From Comamonadaceae bacterium (GTDB lineage Bacteria > Pseudomonadota > Gammaproteobacteria > Burkholderiales > Burkholderiaceae_C): a stretch of DNA of 9,985 nt. Both the position numbers and the translations under genes were made by a program. The notes under the pieces are model-generated. The model searched no databases. It saw nothing but the letters and a program-made list of their open reading frames with translations, and had not been told where the DNA came from. Each line of letters begins with the position of its first letter. Positions within the stretch are counted from its first letter, which is position 1. The stretch is taken from NCBI GenBank assembly GCA_947469815.1, contig CANIRI010000060.1, positions 1 to 9,985 of the forward strand, in the 5' to 3' direction. Of this stretch, positions 1 through 6,785 are shown piece after piece.

Positions 1-1699
1 CACCCGCCATATGCCACAAAACCCACAGCAACCACAGCACCGTCGCGGCTATCGGAATCGCCATCACCTGGCGCAAACGGAGCATCCACGGCCCTGGGCG
101 GGGCAACCAGGCCGCCAGCTGCGGCATGCTGCTGACCAACGCAAACGGCAGCGCCAAACCCAATCCCAGGGCAGCAAAAATGCCCAAGGCCTGGGCAGCG
201 GGCAAGGTCAACGCCAGCCCGAGCGAAGCGCCCATAAAGGGCGCACTGCACGGCGACGCTACCGCGACCGCCAGCACCCCCGAGAAAAACGCATCGGCCG
301 TGGGGTGGCGCAATTGCACCGCAGCCCAACTGCCGGGTAGCACCTGCCCGAATTCCAGCCAACCCATCAAATTGAGGGCTATCAAGGTAAACAGCAGCGC
401 CAAGGCAGCCACCACGACCGGTGACTGCATTTGAAAGCCCCAGCCCAGTTGCTCGCCCCCGGCCCGCAGGGCCAGCAGTGCCGCGCCAAGCGCCAACATT
501 GCCAGCAAGACCCCGGCGGTATAAGCCAGCCCCTGCAGGTGTGCGGCAAGGCCCCTGCGGTGCTTCTGGTTGGCAAGCCCCAGAGCCTTGATCGCCAGGA
601 CCGGCAGCACACAGGGCATCAAATTCAAAATCAAGCCACCCAAGAAGGCCGCCGCCAAGGCCACAGCCAAGGATGTGAACGAAGCCGTTGCCTGCACCGG
701 GGCTGCAGCGTTGGCCGCCAGCGCAGCAGCCAATGCGGGACTGACTGCGCCCACCGGATCCACGCTGGCCAGCGCAGGCCAGCTGCCCTCCACCGGGGCT
801 GCGACAACCAGGCCTGCGCCATCCCGCGCCAGCACCACCGTGAGGTCTGCGACCTCGTCCACGCGTTGGGCAGACATGGGTAACCGAGCGGACCACGACG
901 CGCCCTGCCAGACCTGCGTACCCGGCTCGGGCTCGCCGCCGGTGCGCACTGCGTCGCTTTGCGTGGGGCTGCTTACAGTGGCGAATACGCGGGCGGTTTG
1001 TGGGAACACGTGGAGCGCCTGGCCCTGCCACGCAGCCGGCAAGCCCCGCGCCTGCAAGAAGACACCCTGGCTGTCCACGCGTGCCTGCAGCTTGACTGCG
1101 CTCTTGGAGTCCGGCGATCGCGGGACTGCACCCAGCGCCGCCGTAAAGGACGCCGCATGCATGGCGTAGATGCTGCGCAGCGGCAGGCGCAACACAAAGT
1201 CGCCCTCTTGCGGAATACATTCCTCGCGGCAAACCAGCCAACTGGCGTGCAGTTTGATGTCCACCTCCACGCCACCGGGCAAGGGCTGGGGCACGGTCAC
1301 GGCCACTGGCAGCAACACCTCGTTTTCATAGCCGTAATTGGCCAGGTTGCCAATCTGCACGCGCTGGGGCAAAGGCCATTCAATCGCGCCCGCCTGCCAT
1401 CCGGGGGGCAAGGTCCAATTCAGTTCGGTCGGCAAGCCGGAGTCACCCGGATTTTTCCAATAGGTGTGCCAGCCAGCGGCGTGGCGCAACTGCAAGCCCA
1501 ACCACAGCGGCTTACCGGGGCCAATGCCTTGGGGCGCATGGGCGATCAATTCAGCGCGGATTTGCGCGTTCTCCACCACGGCCGGGGAATCACTGCGCCC
1601 CAGCACACCGGTCGCGCCCGCCGCTGCCATGCCCGCCATACCTAGCGTCAGCAGCAAAGCTGCGGCAAAGCGGGAAGCGCGGGCGAAGTCAATGGGCAT
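1..1699 (-). CDS. DsbD/ScsB-like thiol:disulfide interchange protein, C-terminus cut by window edge
   Basis: Inner-membrane protein expected to carry electrons from cytoplasmic thioredoxin to periplasmic thiol proteins. The minus-strand frame stays open from 1699 to the window edge, giving 566 codons and no stop. Residues 1-27 look like a signal peptide. A periplasmic DsbD-alpha-like domain follows, with a Cys pair at 157 and 161 in LVCREECIP. From about residue 345 there is a CcdA-type membrane domain of at least six hydrophobic segments. It carries LMPCVLP (Cys363), the family motif GWGFQMQSP (419-427) and SPCSAPF (Cys484). The two membrane cysteines lie 121 residues apart, close to the Cys163/Cys285 spacing of E. 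coli DsbD. A C-terminal thioredoxin domain, if present, lies outside the window. ATG 1699 was chosen because the signal peptide begins there. In-frame ATG 1741 and GTG 1726 would only add a basic extension. No clear ribosome site is seen. It is divergent from the radical SAM gene. The spaced CxxxC pair suggests ScsB-like rather than classical DsbD. Confidence 0.88.
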   Translation of the reverse strand, partial: MPIDFARASRFAAALLLTLGMAGMAAAGATGVLGRSDSPAVVENAQIRAELIAHAPQGIGPGKPLWLGLQLRHAAGWHTYWKNPGDSGLPTELNWTLPPGWQAGAIEWPLPQRVQIGNLANYGYENEVLLPVAVTVPQPLPGGVEVDIKLHASWLVCREECIPQEGDFVLRLPLRSIYAMHAASFTAALGAVPRSPDSKSAVKLQARVDSQGVFLQARGLPAAWQGQALHVFPQTARVFATVSSPTQSDAVRTGGEPEPGTQVWQGASWSARLPMSAQRVDEVADLTVVLARDGAGLVVAAPVEGSWPALASVDPVGAVSPALAAALAANAAAPVQATASFTSLAVALAAAFLGGLILNLMPCVLPVLAIKALGLANQKHRRGLAAHLQGLAYTAGVLLAMLALGAALLALRAGGEQLGWGFQMQSPVVVAALALLFTLIALNLMGWLEFGQVLPGSWAAVQLRHPTADAFFSGVLAVAVASPCSAPFMGASLGLALTLPAAQALGIFAALGLGLALPFALVSSMPQLAAWLPRPGPWMLRLRQVMAIPIAATVLWLLWVLWHMAG

Positions 1700-1753
1700 G
1701 GAGTGAAAGGCTGGAGGGCGAGGCACCGATTTTCGCCGCATGGCGCGGGCTCG

Positions 1754-1759
1754 GATAAT
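1754..1759 (+). promoter_or_regulatory. Candidate -10 box for the radical SAM gene
   Basis: GATAAT matches the sigma-70 -10 consensus at five of six bases. It ends six bases before ATG 1766, so transcription would start at or beside the start codon. That would make the mRNA leaderless, which fits the absence of a Shine-Dalgarno sequence here. The -35 region around 1731-1737 is only weakly TTGACA-like. This is sequence inference only. Confidence 0.4.
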
Positions 1760-1765
1760 GCCCCT

Positions 1766-3376
1766 ATGTCCCACCGCATTGTGCTCGCCACGCTGAACGC
1801 CCGCTACATGCACGCCAGCCTGGGGCTGCGCTACCTGCTGGCCAATATGCAGCGCCATGGCGGGCTGGCGGTGGCGGACTGCGCGGTACTGCGCGAATTC
1901 ACCATCCAGACGCCGCCGGCCGAAATTGCAGCCGCCTTGATTGCCGAATGTGGCACGCCCAGTGCCGGCGATGTGCATGTGATCGGCCTGGGGATTTACA
2001 TCTGGAACGTGGAGCAAAGTCTGGCGCTTGTGCAGGCGCTGCGCGCGCAGCGGCCGGAGATCCGCATCGTGCTCGGTGGCCCCGAAGTCAGCTATGAGCC
2101 GGATACCCAGCCCATCGTGGCGCTGGCCGACCACGTGATCACCGGCTGGGGCGATGTGAGCTTCCCCAAGCTGTGCAGCGCCCTTTTGTTCGGCCCGCGC
2201 CCGCTGATGAAAACCATCGCCGGTGAGCAGCCACCCCTGGACGAAATCGCCCTGCCCTACGCGCACTACAGCGAAACCGACTTGGCGCAGCGGGTTTTGT
2301 ATGTGGAGGCCTCGCGCGGCTGCCCCTTCAAGTGCGCCTTTTGCCTGAGCGCCCTGGACAAAACCGCCTGGGCTTTTGAGTTGAACGAATTTTTGGCTGC
2401 GCTGGACGATTTGTACGCACGCGGCGCGCGCACTTTTAAATTTGTGGACCGCACTTTCAATTTGAAAATCGACGCGTCGGTGCGCATCCTGGAATTTTTT
2501 CTGGACAAGCTGGCGCAGCAAGCGGACGCGCCGCTGTTTGTGCATTTCGAACTCATCCCCGACCAACTGCCCGCGCGCTTGCAAGACTGCATCGCCCGCT
2601 TCCCCGCCGGGGTGCTGCAGTTTGAGATTGGCATCCAAAGCCTCAACCCGCGAGTGCAAAGCGGCATCAGCCGGCGGCAGGACGGCGCGCGCACTGCAGC
2701 CAATGTGCGCTGGCTGGTGCAGCACAGCCAGGCGCACTTGCACACCGACCTGATCTTCGGCCTGCCCGGCGAAAGCTGGGACAGTTTTGCCGCCGGTTTT
2801 GACGAACTATGGTCCTGGGGTCCGCACGAAATCCAGCTCGGCATCCTCAAGCGCCTGCGCGGCACGCCGCTGGCGCAGCAAGATTTGGCGGGCGACCCGC
2901 TGACGCGGGGCATGGTGTACCACCACGCGCCGCCGTACACGGTGCTGCAAACCGATGCGGTCAGCGCCGCCGAGGTACAGGCATTCACCCGTTTGGCGCG
3001 CTACTGGGACCTGGTGGCCAACTCCGGACGCTTCGGCCGCAGCCTGCCCCTGCTGCTGCAAGGGCCCAGCGCCTTTGCTGCGTTTGCCGGTTTCGCCGCT
3101 TGGCTGTGGACGGATACCGGCAGCACAGCAGGGCTCACGCCCGAGCGCCTGACCGACGCCTTGTTCGACTACCTGTGCGGGCCACGCCAGTGCGACCCCG
3201 CCACCGTGCGCGCGGCCTTGCTGGCCGATTACCTGGCCAGCGGCGCGCGCGCCAAACCCCACTGCCTGCGCGATGTGCTGCCGCGCACAATCGCCACCAC
3301 CGCGCGCGCCAGCCAGGTCGCAGCGCGCCAGCGCCTGCACCGGGACACCGCAACCGTGGCCACGCTTGAAACCTGA
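1766..3376 (+). CDS. B12-binding-type radical SAM protein with DUF4080-like C-terminus
   Basis: Predicted cytoplasmic iron-sulfur enzyme that cleaves S-adenosylmethionine to start radical chemistry; the substrate is unknown. It has 536 residues from ATG 1766. Residues 1-140 resemble the Rossmann-like cobalamin-binding fold, with NARYMHASLGLRYL at 11-24 and VLGGPEVSY at 102-110. The DxHxxG motif for base-off B12 binding is not present, which is common in this class. The radical SAM cluster motif CPFKCAFC gives Cys186, Cys190 and Cys193. The barrel continues through FEIGIQSLN (287-294) and TDLIFGLPGES (327-337), both typical of the superfamily. The tail from about 370 to 536, ending in a basic ARQRLHRD segment, matches what I recall of DUF4080 proteins. 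An upstream in-frame GTG at 1703 would add 21 unlike-family residues and was rejected. The creatininase-family gene starts 11 bases after the stop, so the two are probably cotranscribed. Family assignment is firm; function is not known. Confidence 0.9.
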   Translation: MSHRIVLATLNARYMHASLGLRYLLANMQRHGGLAVADCAVLREFTIQTPPAEIAAALIAECGTPSAGDVHVIGLGIYIWNVEQSLALVQALRAQRPEIRIVLGGPEVSYEPDTQPIVALADHVITGWGDVSFPKLCSALLFGPRPLMKTIAGEQPPLDEIALPYAHYSETDLAQRVLYVEASRGCPFKCAFCLSALDKTAWAFELNEFLAALDDLYARGARTFKFVDRTFNLKIDASVRILEFFLDKLAQQADAPLFVHFELIPDQLPARLQDCIARFPAGVLQFEIGIQSLNPRVQSGISRRQDGARTAANVRWLVQHSQAHLHTDLIFGLPGESWDSFAAGFDELWSWGPHEIQLGILKRLRGTPLAQQDLAGDPLTRGMVYHHAPPYTVLQTDAVSAAEVQAFTRLARYWDLVANSGRFGRSLPLLLQGPSAFAAFAGFAAWLWTDTGSTAGLTPERLTDALFDYLCGPRQCDPATVRAALLADYLASGARAKPHCLRDVLPRTIATTARASQVAARQRLHRDTATVATLET

Positions 3377-3387
3377 GGACGCAGACC

Positions 3388-4209
3388 ATGCACTTTCCCG
3401 ATCATTTCCCGTCCCGCTACTGGGCCGAATGCACCAGCGCGCACTTTGCCGCCGCCCGCGCGCAGGGCGTGATGGAACACACCATCGCCGTGCTGCCGCT
3501 GGGGGCTACCGAGCAGCATGGCCCGCATCTGCCGCTGCAGGTGGACAGTGCTATCGCCAACGCTTTGGTGGAGTCGGCTATGACCACGTTGACACCCGCC
3601 ACCCCCGCCTTGTTTTTGCCCACCCTGCCAGTGGGCTACAGCCCCGAACACAGCAGCTTTGGCGGCACGCTCACGCTCAAAGCCGAAACCGTGCTGCGCC
3701 TGTGGACCGATGTGGCCGAGAGCGCTGCGGCCAGCGGTGTCCGCAAGCTGGTGCTGTTCAACACCCACGGCGGACAAGCGGGATTCATGGACATAGTCGG
3801 GCGCGACCTGCGTATGCGCCTGGGCCTGACCGTGTACTGCGTCAACTGGTACCAACTGCCGCTGGTGGATACCAGCGGTGAAGATTTGGCGCAGCGCTTC
3901 AGTGCCCACGAACACCGCTTTGGCGCGCACGCCGGGCAGATCGAAACTTCGCTCATGCTGGCCCTGCACCCGGAGCTGGTCGATATGGGCCAAGCGCAAA
4001 ACTTCGTATCCACCTCCGAGCAGCGCGCAGCAAAATTTAACCTCTTGGGCAACGGCAAAAGCGCCAAACTCGCCTGGGCGGCGCAAGACTACAACCCGGC
4101 CGGTGCGATGGGCAACGCCGCCGCCGCGACTGCCGAAACCGGCCGCGCGGTGCGCGACGCCGCCGGTGCCGCGCTGGCCAAGCTGCTGGCGCAAATCGCG
4201 CAGGCCTGA
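3388..4209 (+). CDS. Creatininase-family metal-dependent amidohydrolase
   Basis: Predicted cytoplasmic hydrolase of the creatininase superfamily, whose members open cyclic amides or cut amide bonds with two divalent metals. Known relatives include creatininase, MftE of mycofactocin synthesis and a formamidopyrimidine deformylase. It has 273 residues, close to the usual 230-270. The N-terminal metal motif GATEQHGPHLPLQVDS (39-54) supplies Glu42, His44 and Asp53. NTHGGQ (125-130) supplies His127, and HAGQIETS (181-188) contains Glu186. Relative to the common NGHGGN and HAGE-ETS forms, three positions differ: Thr126, Gln130 and Gln184. The metal-ligand positions I can identify are intact, so activity is plausible. 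ATG 3388 is supported by GAGGA at 3375-3379, overlapping the upstream stop with an 8-base spacer. This indicates translational coupling to the radical SAM gene 11 bases upstream. The substrate cannot be inferred from sequence; true creatinine hydrolysis is only one possibility. Confidence 0.88.
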   Translation: MHFPDHFPSRYWAECTSAHFAAARAQGVMEHTIAVLPLGATEQHGPHLPLQVDSAIANALVESAMTTLTPATPALFLPTLPVGYSPEHSSFGGTLTLKAETVLRLWTDVAESAAASGVRKLVLFNTHGGQAGFMDIVGRDLRMRLGLTVYCVNWYQLPLVDTSGEDLAQRFSAHEHRFGAHAGQIETSLMLALHPELVDMGQAQNFVSTSEQRAAKFNLLGNGKSAKLAWAAQDYNPAGAMGNAAAATAETGRAVRDAAGAALAKLLAQIAQA

Positions 4210-4222
4210 ACGCGCCAGCGCG

Positions 4223-4239
4223 CGCATCGTCCGGATGCG
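4223..4239. terminator. Small hairpin between convergent genes, weak terminator candidate
   Basis: CGCATC at 4223-4228 and GATGCG at 4234-4239 form a perfect 6-base-pair stem with a 5-base loop. It lies between the convergent creatininase-family and galM stop codons. No T-run follows on either side, so an ordinary intrinsic terminator is not demonstrated. It could simply be a chance palindrome in GC-rich DNA. Confidence 0.25.
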
Positions 4240-4269
4240 TGATGCTGTTGAAGCGCAGCAGGCTGTCGC

Positions 4270-5304
4270 CTAGGCCGTTTGCGAAAAATCCAAAGCCAGC
4301 GTGTGCTGGTAATCGCGCTGCGGCCCGTACCACACGTTGTCGCCCAGCGCCGGGCCGTTGGGCATGTCTTCGGTCTCCAGGCACAGCGCAGCTCCTGGGC
4401 CGTGCGCCACACCCAGTGGCTGCTCCGTAGCCCGCAAATTCGCGCTGGCGTAGACATGCAGATACGGCCGGTCGGTACTGACATCCATCGCCAGTCCGCC
4501 GCCTTGCAACCGCGCCACACTGCGCAAACTGCCCGCCGCGCCATCCAAAACCAGGGCCGCATCCAAGTGGGGCACACAGGCCTCAGCAATCGGTGCCGGA
4601 CCACGAAAGTCAAAACAGCTTCCGGCAACGGCAGTGGCTGCTTGCGGTAATTCCCGCGCATCCACCGGGTGGTAGTGCTGCGCATCCACTTGCAGGCGGT
4701 GGCCGCGCAAGTCGGGCTGCCCATCCAGATTCCAGTAGCTGTGTTGGACCATATTGACCGGGCAATCCCGGTCCACACGCGCCTGCGCATGCCAAACCAG
4801 CCGCGCGCCCTCCAGGCGGTAAACCACGCGGGCCTGGCAATTCCCCGGGAAACCCATCTCGCCATGCGTCGAATCCAGCAGCAGCTCCACGCTGTCAGCG
4901 GTGTGATGGATCACCTGCCACGGCCGCTGGTCCCAACCCCGGCTGCCGCCATGAAGGCAATGGCCATGCGGGGTGTTGGCATCCAGCGGGTAGCGTTGCC
5001 CGTCGCGCTCCAAAACGGCACCGCCGATGCGGTTGGCGTAGCGGCCGCAGACCGCACCCAGGTAGGCCCGGTCCTGGGCATACGCCTGCGGGTCGGCAAA
5101 ACCCAAAGTCAAAGGTCGCTGCCCACGCGGGTCATGCAACCAAAACAGCTGCATCAAGCGCGCGCCCAAGGGCAGCACCCAGGCCAGCAAACTGTCCGAG
5201 CGCAGCACCATCACGCCCGCAGGCGCTTGCCAACCGTTCAATCCCAGCTCCCGTGTTGTCTGTGTCGTCACGACGCGCCGCGCAAATCGCAAGGGCTGCA
5301 ACAT
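4270..5304 (-). CDS. galM: Aldose 1-epimerase (galactose mutarotase) family protein
   Basis: Predicted to interconvert alpha and beta anomers of hexoses such as galactose or glucose. It has 344 residues from ATG 5304, near the usual 330-350 of the family. The beta-sandwich shows NRIGGA (91-96), CLHGG with catalytic-type His118, CPVNMVQHSYWNL (181-193) with His188 expected to be the general acid, an Asp in HLDAALVLD (246-254), and LCLETEDMPN (307-316) with Glu310 expected to be the catalytic base. These match the family's conserved positions. Most members have a Gln after the LET of the last motif, where this protein has Glu312. ATG 5304 gives a normal length; in-frame ATG 5211 would give 313 residues and leave a longer promoter region. 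The gene stands alone, converging on the creatininase-family gene and divergent from tupB. No other sugar genes are present, so the physiological sugar is unknown. The symbol reflects family; a YeaD-like hexose-6-phosphate epimerase is less likely. Confidence 0.87.
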   Translation of the reverse strand: MLQPLRFARRVVTTQTTRELGLNGWQAPAGVMVLRSDSLLAWVLPLGARLMQLFWLHDPRGQRPLTLGFADPQAYAQDRAYLGAVCGRYANRIGGAVLERDGQRYPLDANTPHGHCLHGGSRGWDQRPWQVIHHTADSVELLLDSTHGEMGFPGNCQARVVYRLEGARLVWHAQARVDRDCPVNMVQHSYWNLDGQPDLRGHRLQVDAQHYHPVDARELPQAATAVAGSCFDFRGPAPIAEACVPHLDAALVLDGAAGSLRSVARLQGGGLAMDVSTDRPYLHVYASANLRATEQPLGVAHGPGAALCLETEDMPNGPALGDNVWYGPQRDYQHTLALDFSQTA

Positions 5305-5339
5305 TGTGCCTGCCGAGCGTGGACCGCGCTGGCAGACAA
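5304..5339. repeat. Imperfect inverted repeat between galM and tupB
   Basis: Three paired blocks nest around a 7-base centre. TTGT (5304-5307) pairs with ACAA (5336-5339), CTGCC (5310-5314) with GGCAG (5331-5335), and AGCG (5316-5319) with CGCT (5327-5330). This gives 13 pairs interrupted by unpaired GC at 5308-5309 and G at 5315. It fills most of the space between the two divergent start codons and touches the assigned galM ATG. It may be an operator or an mRNA hairpin ahead of tupB. It does not resemble a ModE site that I recognise. Confidence 0.5.
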
Positions 5340-5340
5340 T
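5335..5340 (+). promoter_or_regulatory. Candidate -10 box for the tup operon
   Basis: GACAAT matches the -10 consensus at four of six bases and sits at the right end of the inverted repeat, six bases before tupB ATG 5347. The best -35 match, near 5311-5316 (TGCCGA), is poor. With so little space, a transcript from this box would be nearly leaderless, so the real promoter may lie further upstream inside galM. Confidence 0.22.
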
Positions 5341-5346
5341 CAGGCC

Positions 5347-6069
5347 ATGGAAAAAATGGTAGGTACCGCCTGGCAACTGCTGATCACGCTGGATCCGCAA
5401 CTGCTGTCCATCGTGGCCCGCTCGCTGAGCGTCAGCGCGCTGGCGTGTGTGCTGGGCTGTGCGGCGGGGCTGGTGTGCGGGTCCTATCTGGGCGTGGCGC
5501 GTTTTACCGGGCGCGGCGCAGTGCTGACGGTTTTGCACGCGCTGCTGGCAGTGCCCTCGGTGGTGGTGGGTTTGCTGGTGTATTTGCTGCTGTCGCGCTC
5601 GGGGCCTCTGGGTGCCTGGGGCTGGCTGTTCAGCTTCCAGGCCATGGTGCTGGCCCAAGCGGTGCTGGTGTTTCCGGTGGCTGCAGCCCTGTCGCGCCAG
5701 GTGGTCGACGACGCCGAGGTCTTACACGGCGAACAATTGCGTTCTTGGGGCGCGGGTACGGCGATGCGCGCGCTGCTGCTGGCTTGGGACGCGCGGCTGG
5801 CGCTGCTGATGGTGCTGATCACCGCTTTCGGGCGGGCGATTTCCGAGGTCGGCGCGGTGATGATTGTGGGCGGCAATATCGACGGATTCACCCGCGTCAT
5901 GACCACGGCGATTGCGCTGGAAACATCCAAAGGTGATTTGCCGCTGGCCCTCGGCCTGGGACTGGTGCTGCTGGCGGTGGTCTTGTTGCTCAACGCGCTG
6001 GTGGCGTTGCTGGCGCGCTGGTCGGTCTGGGACGGCCGGGCGGCGCGCGGTATGGCGGGGGCGCTGTGA
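5347..6069 (+). CDS. tupB: Tungstate ABC transporter permease TupB
   Basis: Inner-membrane channel subunit of a TupABC-type tungstate importer, probably acting as a homodimer. It has 240 residues, mostly hydrophobic, with about five or six membrane segments around 25-48, 58-82, 97-117, 145-165 and 198-224. The cytoplasmic loop that docks on the ATPase (EAA loop) is seen as AFGRAISEVGAVMIVGGNI, about residues 160-178, in the form typical of TupB and related oxyanion permeases. ATG 5347 was chosen because the hydrophobic core follows directly; ATG 5356 is an alternative, and the frame upstream is read-through over galM antisense. There is only a weak AGG upstream. The stop codon shares a base with the tupC ATG (TGATG), so translation is coupled. 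Identity rests mainly on the combination with TupA- and TupC-like neighbours; a molybdate permease (ModB) is the alternative and is less likely on sequence pattern. Confidence 0.88.
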   Translation: MEKMVGTAWQLLITLDPQLLSIVARSLSVSALACVLGCAAGLVCGSYLGVARFTGRGAVLTVLHALLAVPSVVVGLLVYLLLSRSGPLGAWGWLFSFQAMVLAQAVLVFPVAAALSRQVVDDAEVLHGEQLRSWGAGTAMRALLLAWDARLALLMVLITAFGRAISEVGAVMIVGGNIDGFTRVMTTAIALETSKGDLPLALGLGLVLLAVVLLLNALVALLARWSVWDGRAARGMAGAL

Positions 6070-6785
6070 TGGAACTGCTGTCCGTCCGCGCCGCCAGCGT
6101 GCGCCTATCAAGACAAACCGGGGCGCAACTGGCGCTAAGCGAGATTTCACTGCGCATTGCGGCGGGCGAGCGCATTGCGCTGGTCGGCGCCAACGGCTCG
6201 GGCAAAAGCACGCTGCTGCGCCTGATCAACGGGCTGCTGCTGCCGGTACAAGGGCAAGTGCATGCGCAGTCTGGCGTGTCGCAAGCCATGCTGTTCCAGC
6301 GTCCGCACATGCTGCGCCTGTCGGTGTTGCGCCACGTGGCCCTGGGCCTGTGGTTGCGCGGTACGCCCTGGACCGCCGCACGGGCGCAGGCCTTGCAGGC
6401 GTTGCAGCGCGTGGGCCTGGCGGACCTGGCCGAGCGGGCGGCGCGCACCCTGTCGGTCGGGCAGCAGCAACGCGTGGCCATGGCGCAGGCGCTTGCGATG
6501 AAACCGGCGCTGCTGCTGCTCGACGAACCCACGGCCAGCCTGGACCCGCATGCAAAACGCGAGGTCGAAGCCTTGATGGAAGATTTTTCCCGCAGCCACC
6601 CGCAAGCCGCCATGGTCTTTGCCAGCCACAACCTGGGGCAGGTGAAGCGCCTGGCACAGCGGGTGGTTTATCTGGAGGGCGGGCGGGTGCTGGCCGACCT
6701 GCCTGTGGCAGACTTCTTTAACCCGGCGGTGCTGCAATCGCGCAGCCCCAGCGCCCATTTGTTTACCCAAGGAGAACTCGCTTGA
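6069..6785 (+). CDS. tupC: Tungstate ABC transporter ATP-binding protein TupC
   Basis: Cytoplasmic ATPase that powers tungstate uptake through TupB. It has 238 residues. Walker A is GANGSGKST (40-48), the Q-loop glutamine is Gln77, and Walker B LLLLDEPTASLD (148-159) includes catalytic-type Glu153. The H-loop histidine is His187 in ASHNLGQ. The signature motif reads LSVGQQQR (128-135), with Val130 where LSGGQ has Gly. All other ATPase motifs are intact, so this is probably functional. The size is that of a bare ATPase domain with no regulatory TOBE domain, unlike ModC. ATG 6069 overlaps the tupB stop by one base. GTG 6066 is in frame directly before it and is less likely. The last four bases (TTGA) also contain the tupA start codon. 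The three-gene operon gives the transported substrate; the ATPase alone would not. Confidence 0.9.
   Translation: MELLSVRAASVRLSRQTGAQLALSEISLRIAAGERIALVGANGSGKSTLLRLINGLLLPVQGQVHAQSGVSQAMLFQRPHMLRLSVLRHVALGLWLRGTPWTAARAQALQALQRVGLADLAERAARTLSVGQQQRVAMAQALAMKPALLLLDEPTASLDPHAKREVEALMEDFSRSHPQAAMVFASHNLGQVKRLAQRVVYLEGGRVLADLPVADFFNPAVLQSRSPSAHLFTQGELA
6769..6774 (+). promoter_or_regulatory. Ribosome binding site fixing the TTG start of tupA
   Basis: AAGGAG lies seven bases before TTG 6782, inside the end of tupC. It is the strongest Shine-Dalgarno sequence noticed in the window. It supports the rare TTG as the true tupA start, since no ATG lies near enough to supply the signal peptide. It may also raise binding-protein yield above that of TupB and TupC. 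Confidence 0.75.

Noticed and set aside
11..1645. Several plus-strand open frames of 80-230 codons at the left end
   Set aside because: They are shadows of the minus-strand DsbD-like gene, which shows signal peptide, paired cysteines and membrane segments in one uninterrupted frame.
1703..3387. A small precursor-peptide gene for the radical SAM protein
   Set aside because: I looked in the spacers on both sides of the radical SAM gene; they are 66 and 11 bases long and hold no credible short frame with its own ribosome site.
3229..4227. A 332-codon open frame on the minus strand across the radical SAM tail and creatininase-family gene
   Set aside because: It is antisense to two well-supported genes, is Gly/Arg/Gln-rich with no recognisable domain, and is the kind of long frame GC-rich codon bias creates by chance.
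4669..5346. The 226-codon upstream extension of the tupB frame
   Set aside because: It is antisense to galM motifs and unlike any permease; the hydrophobic TupB core begins at ATG 5347.
5305..5658. The 118-codon upstream extension of the galM frame
   Set aside because: It is Gln/His/Arg-rich low-complexity sequence antisense to tupB; epimerase homology starts after ATG 5304.
5912..6721. A 269-codon plus-strand frame overlapping tupB and tupC
   Set aside because: It has no family motif and is out of frame with the complete ABC ATPase motifs of tupC.
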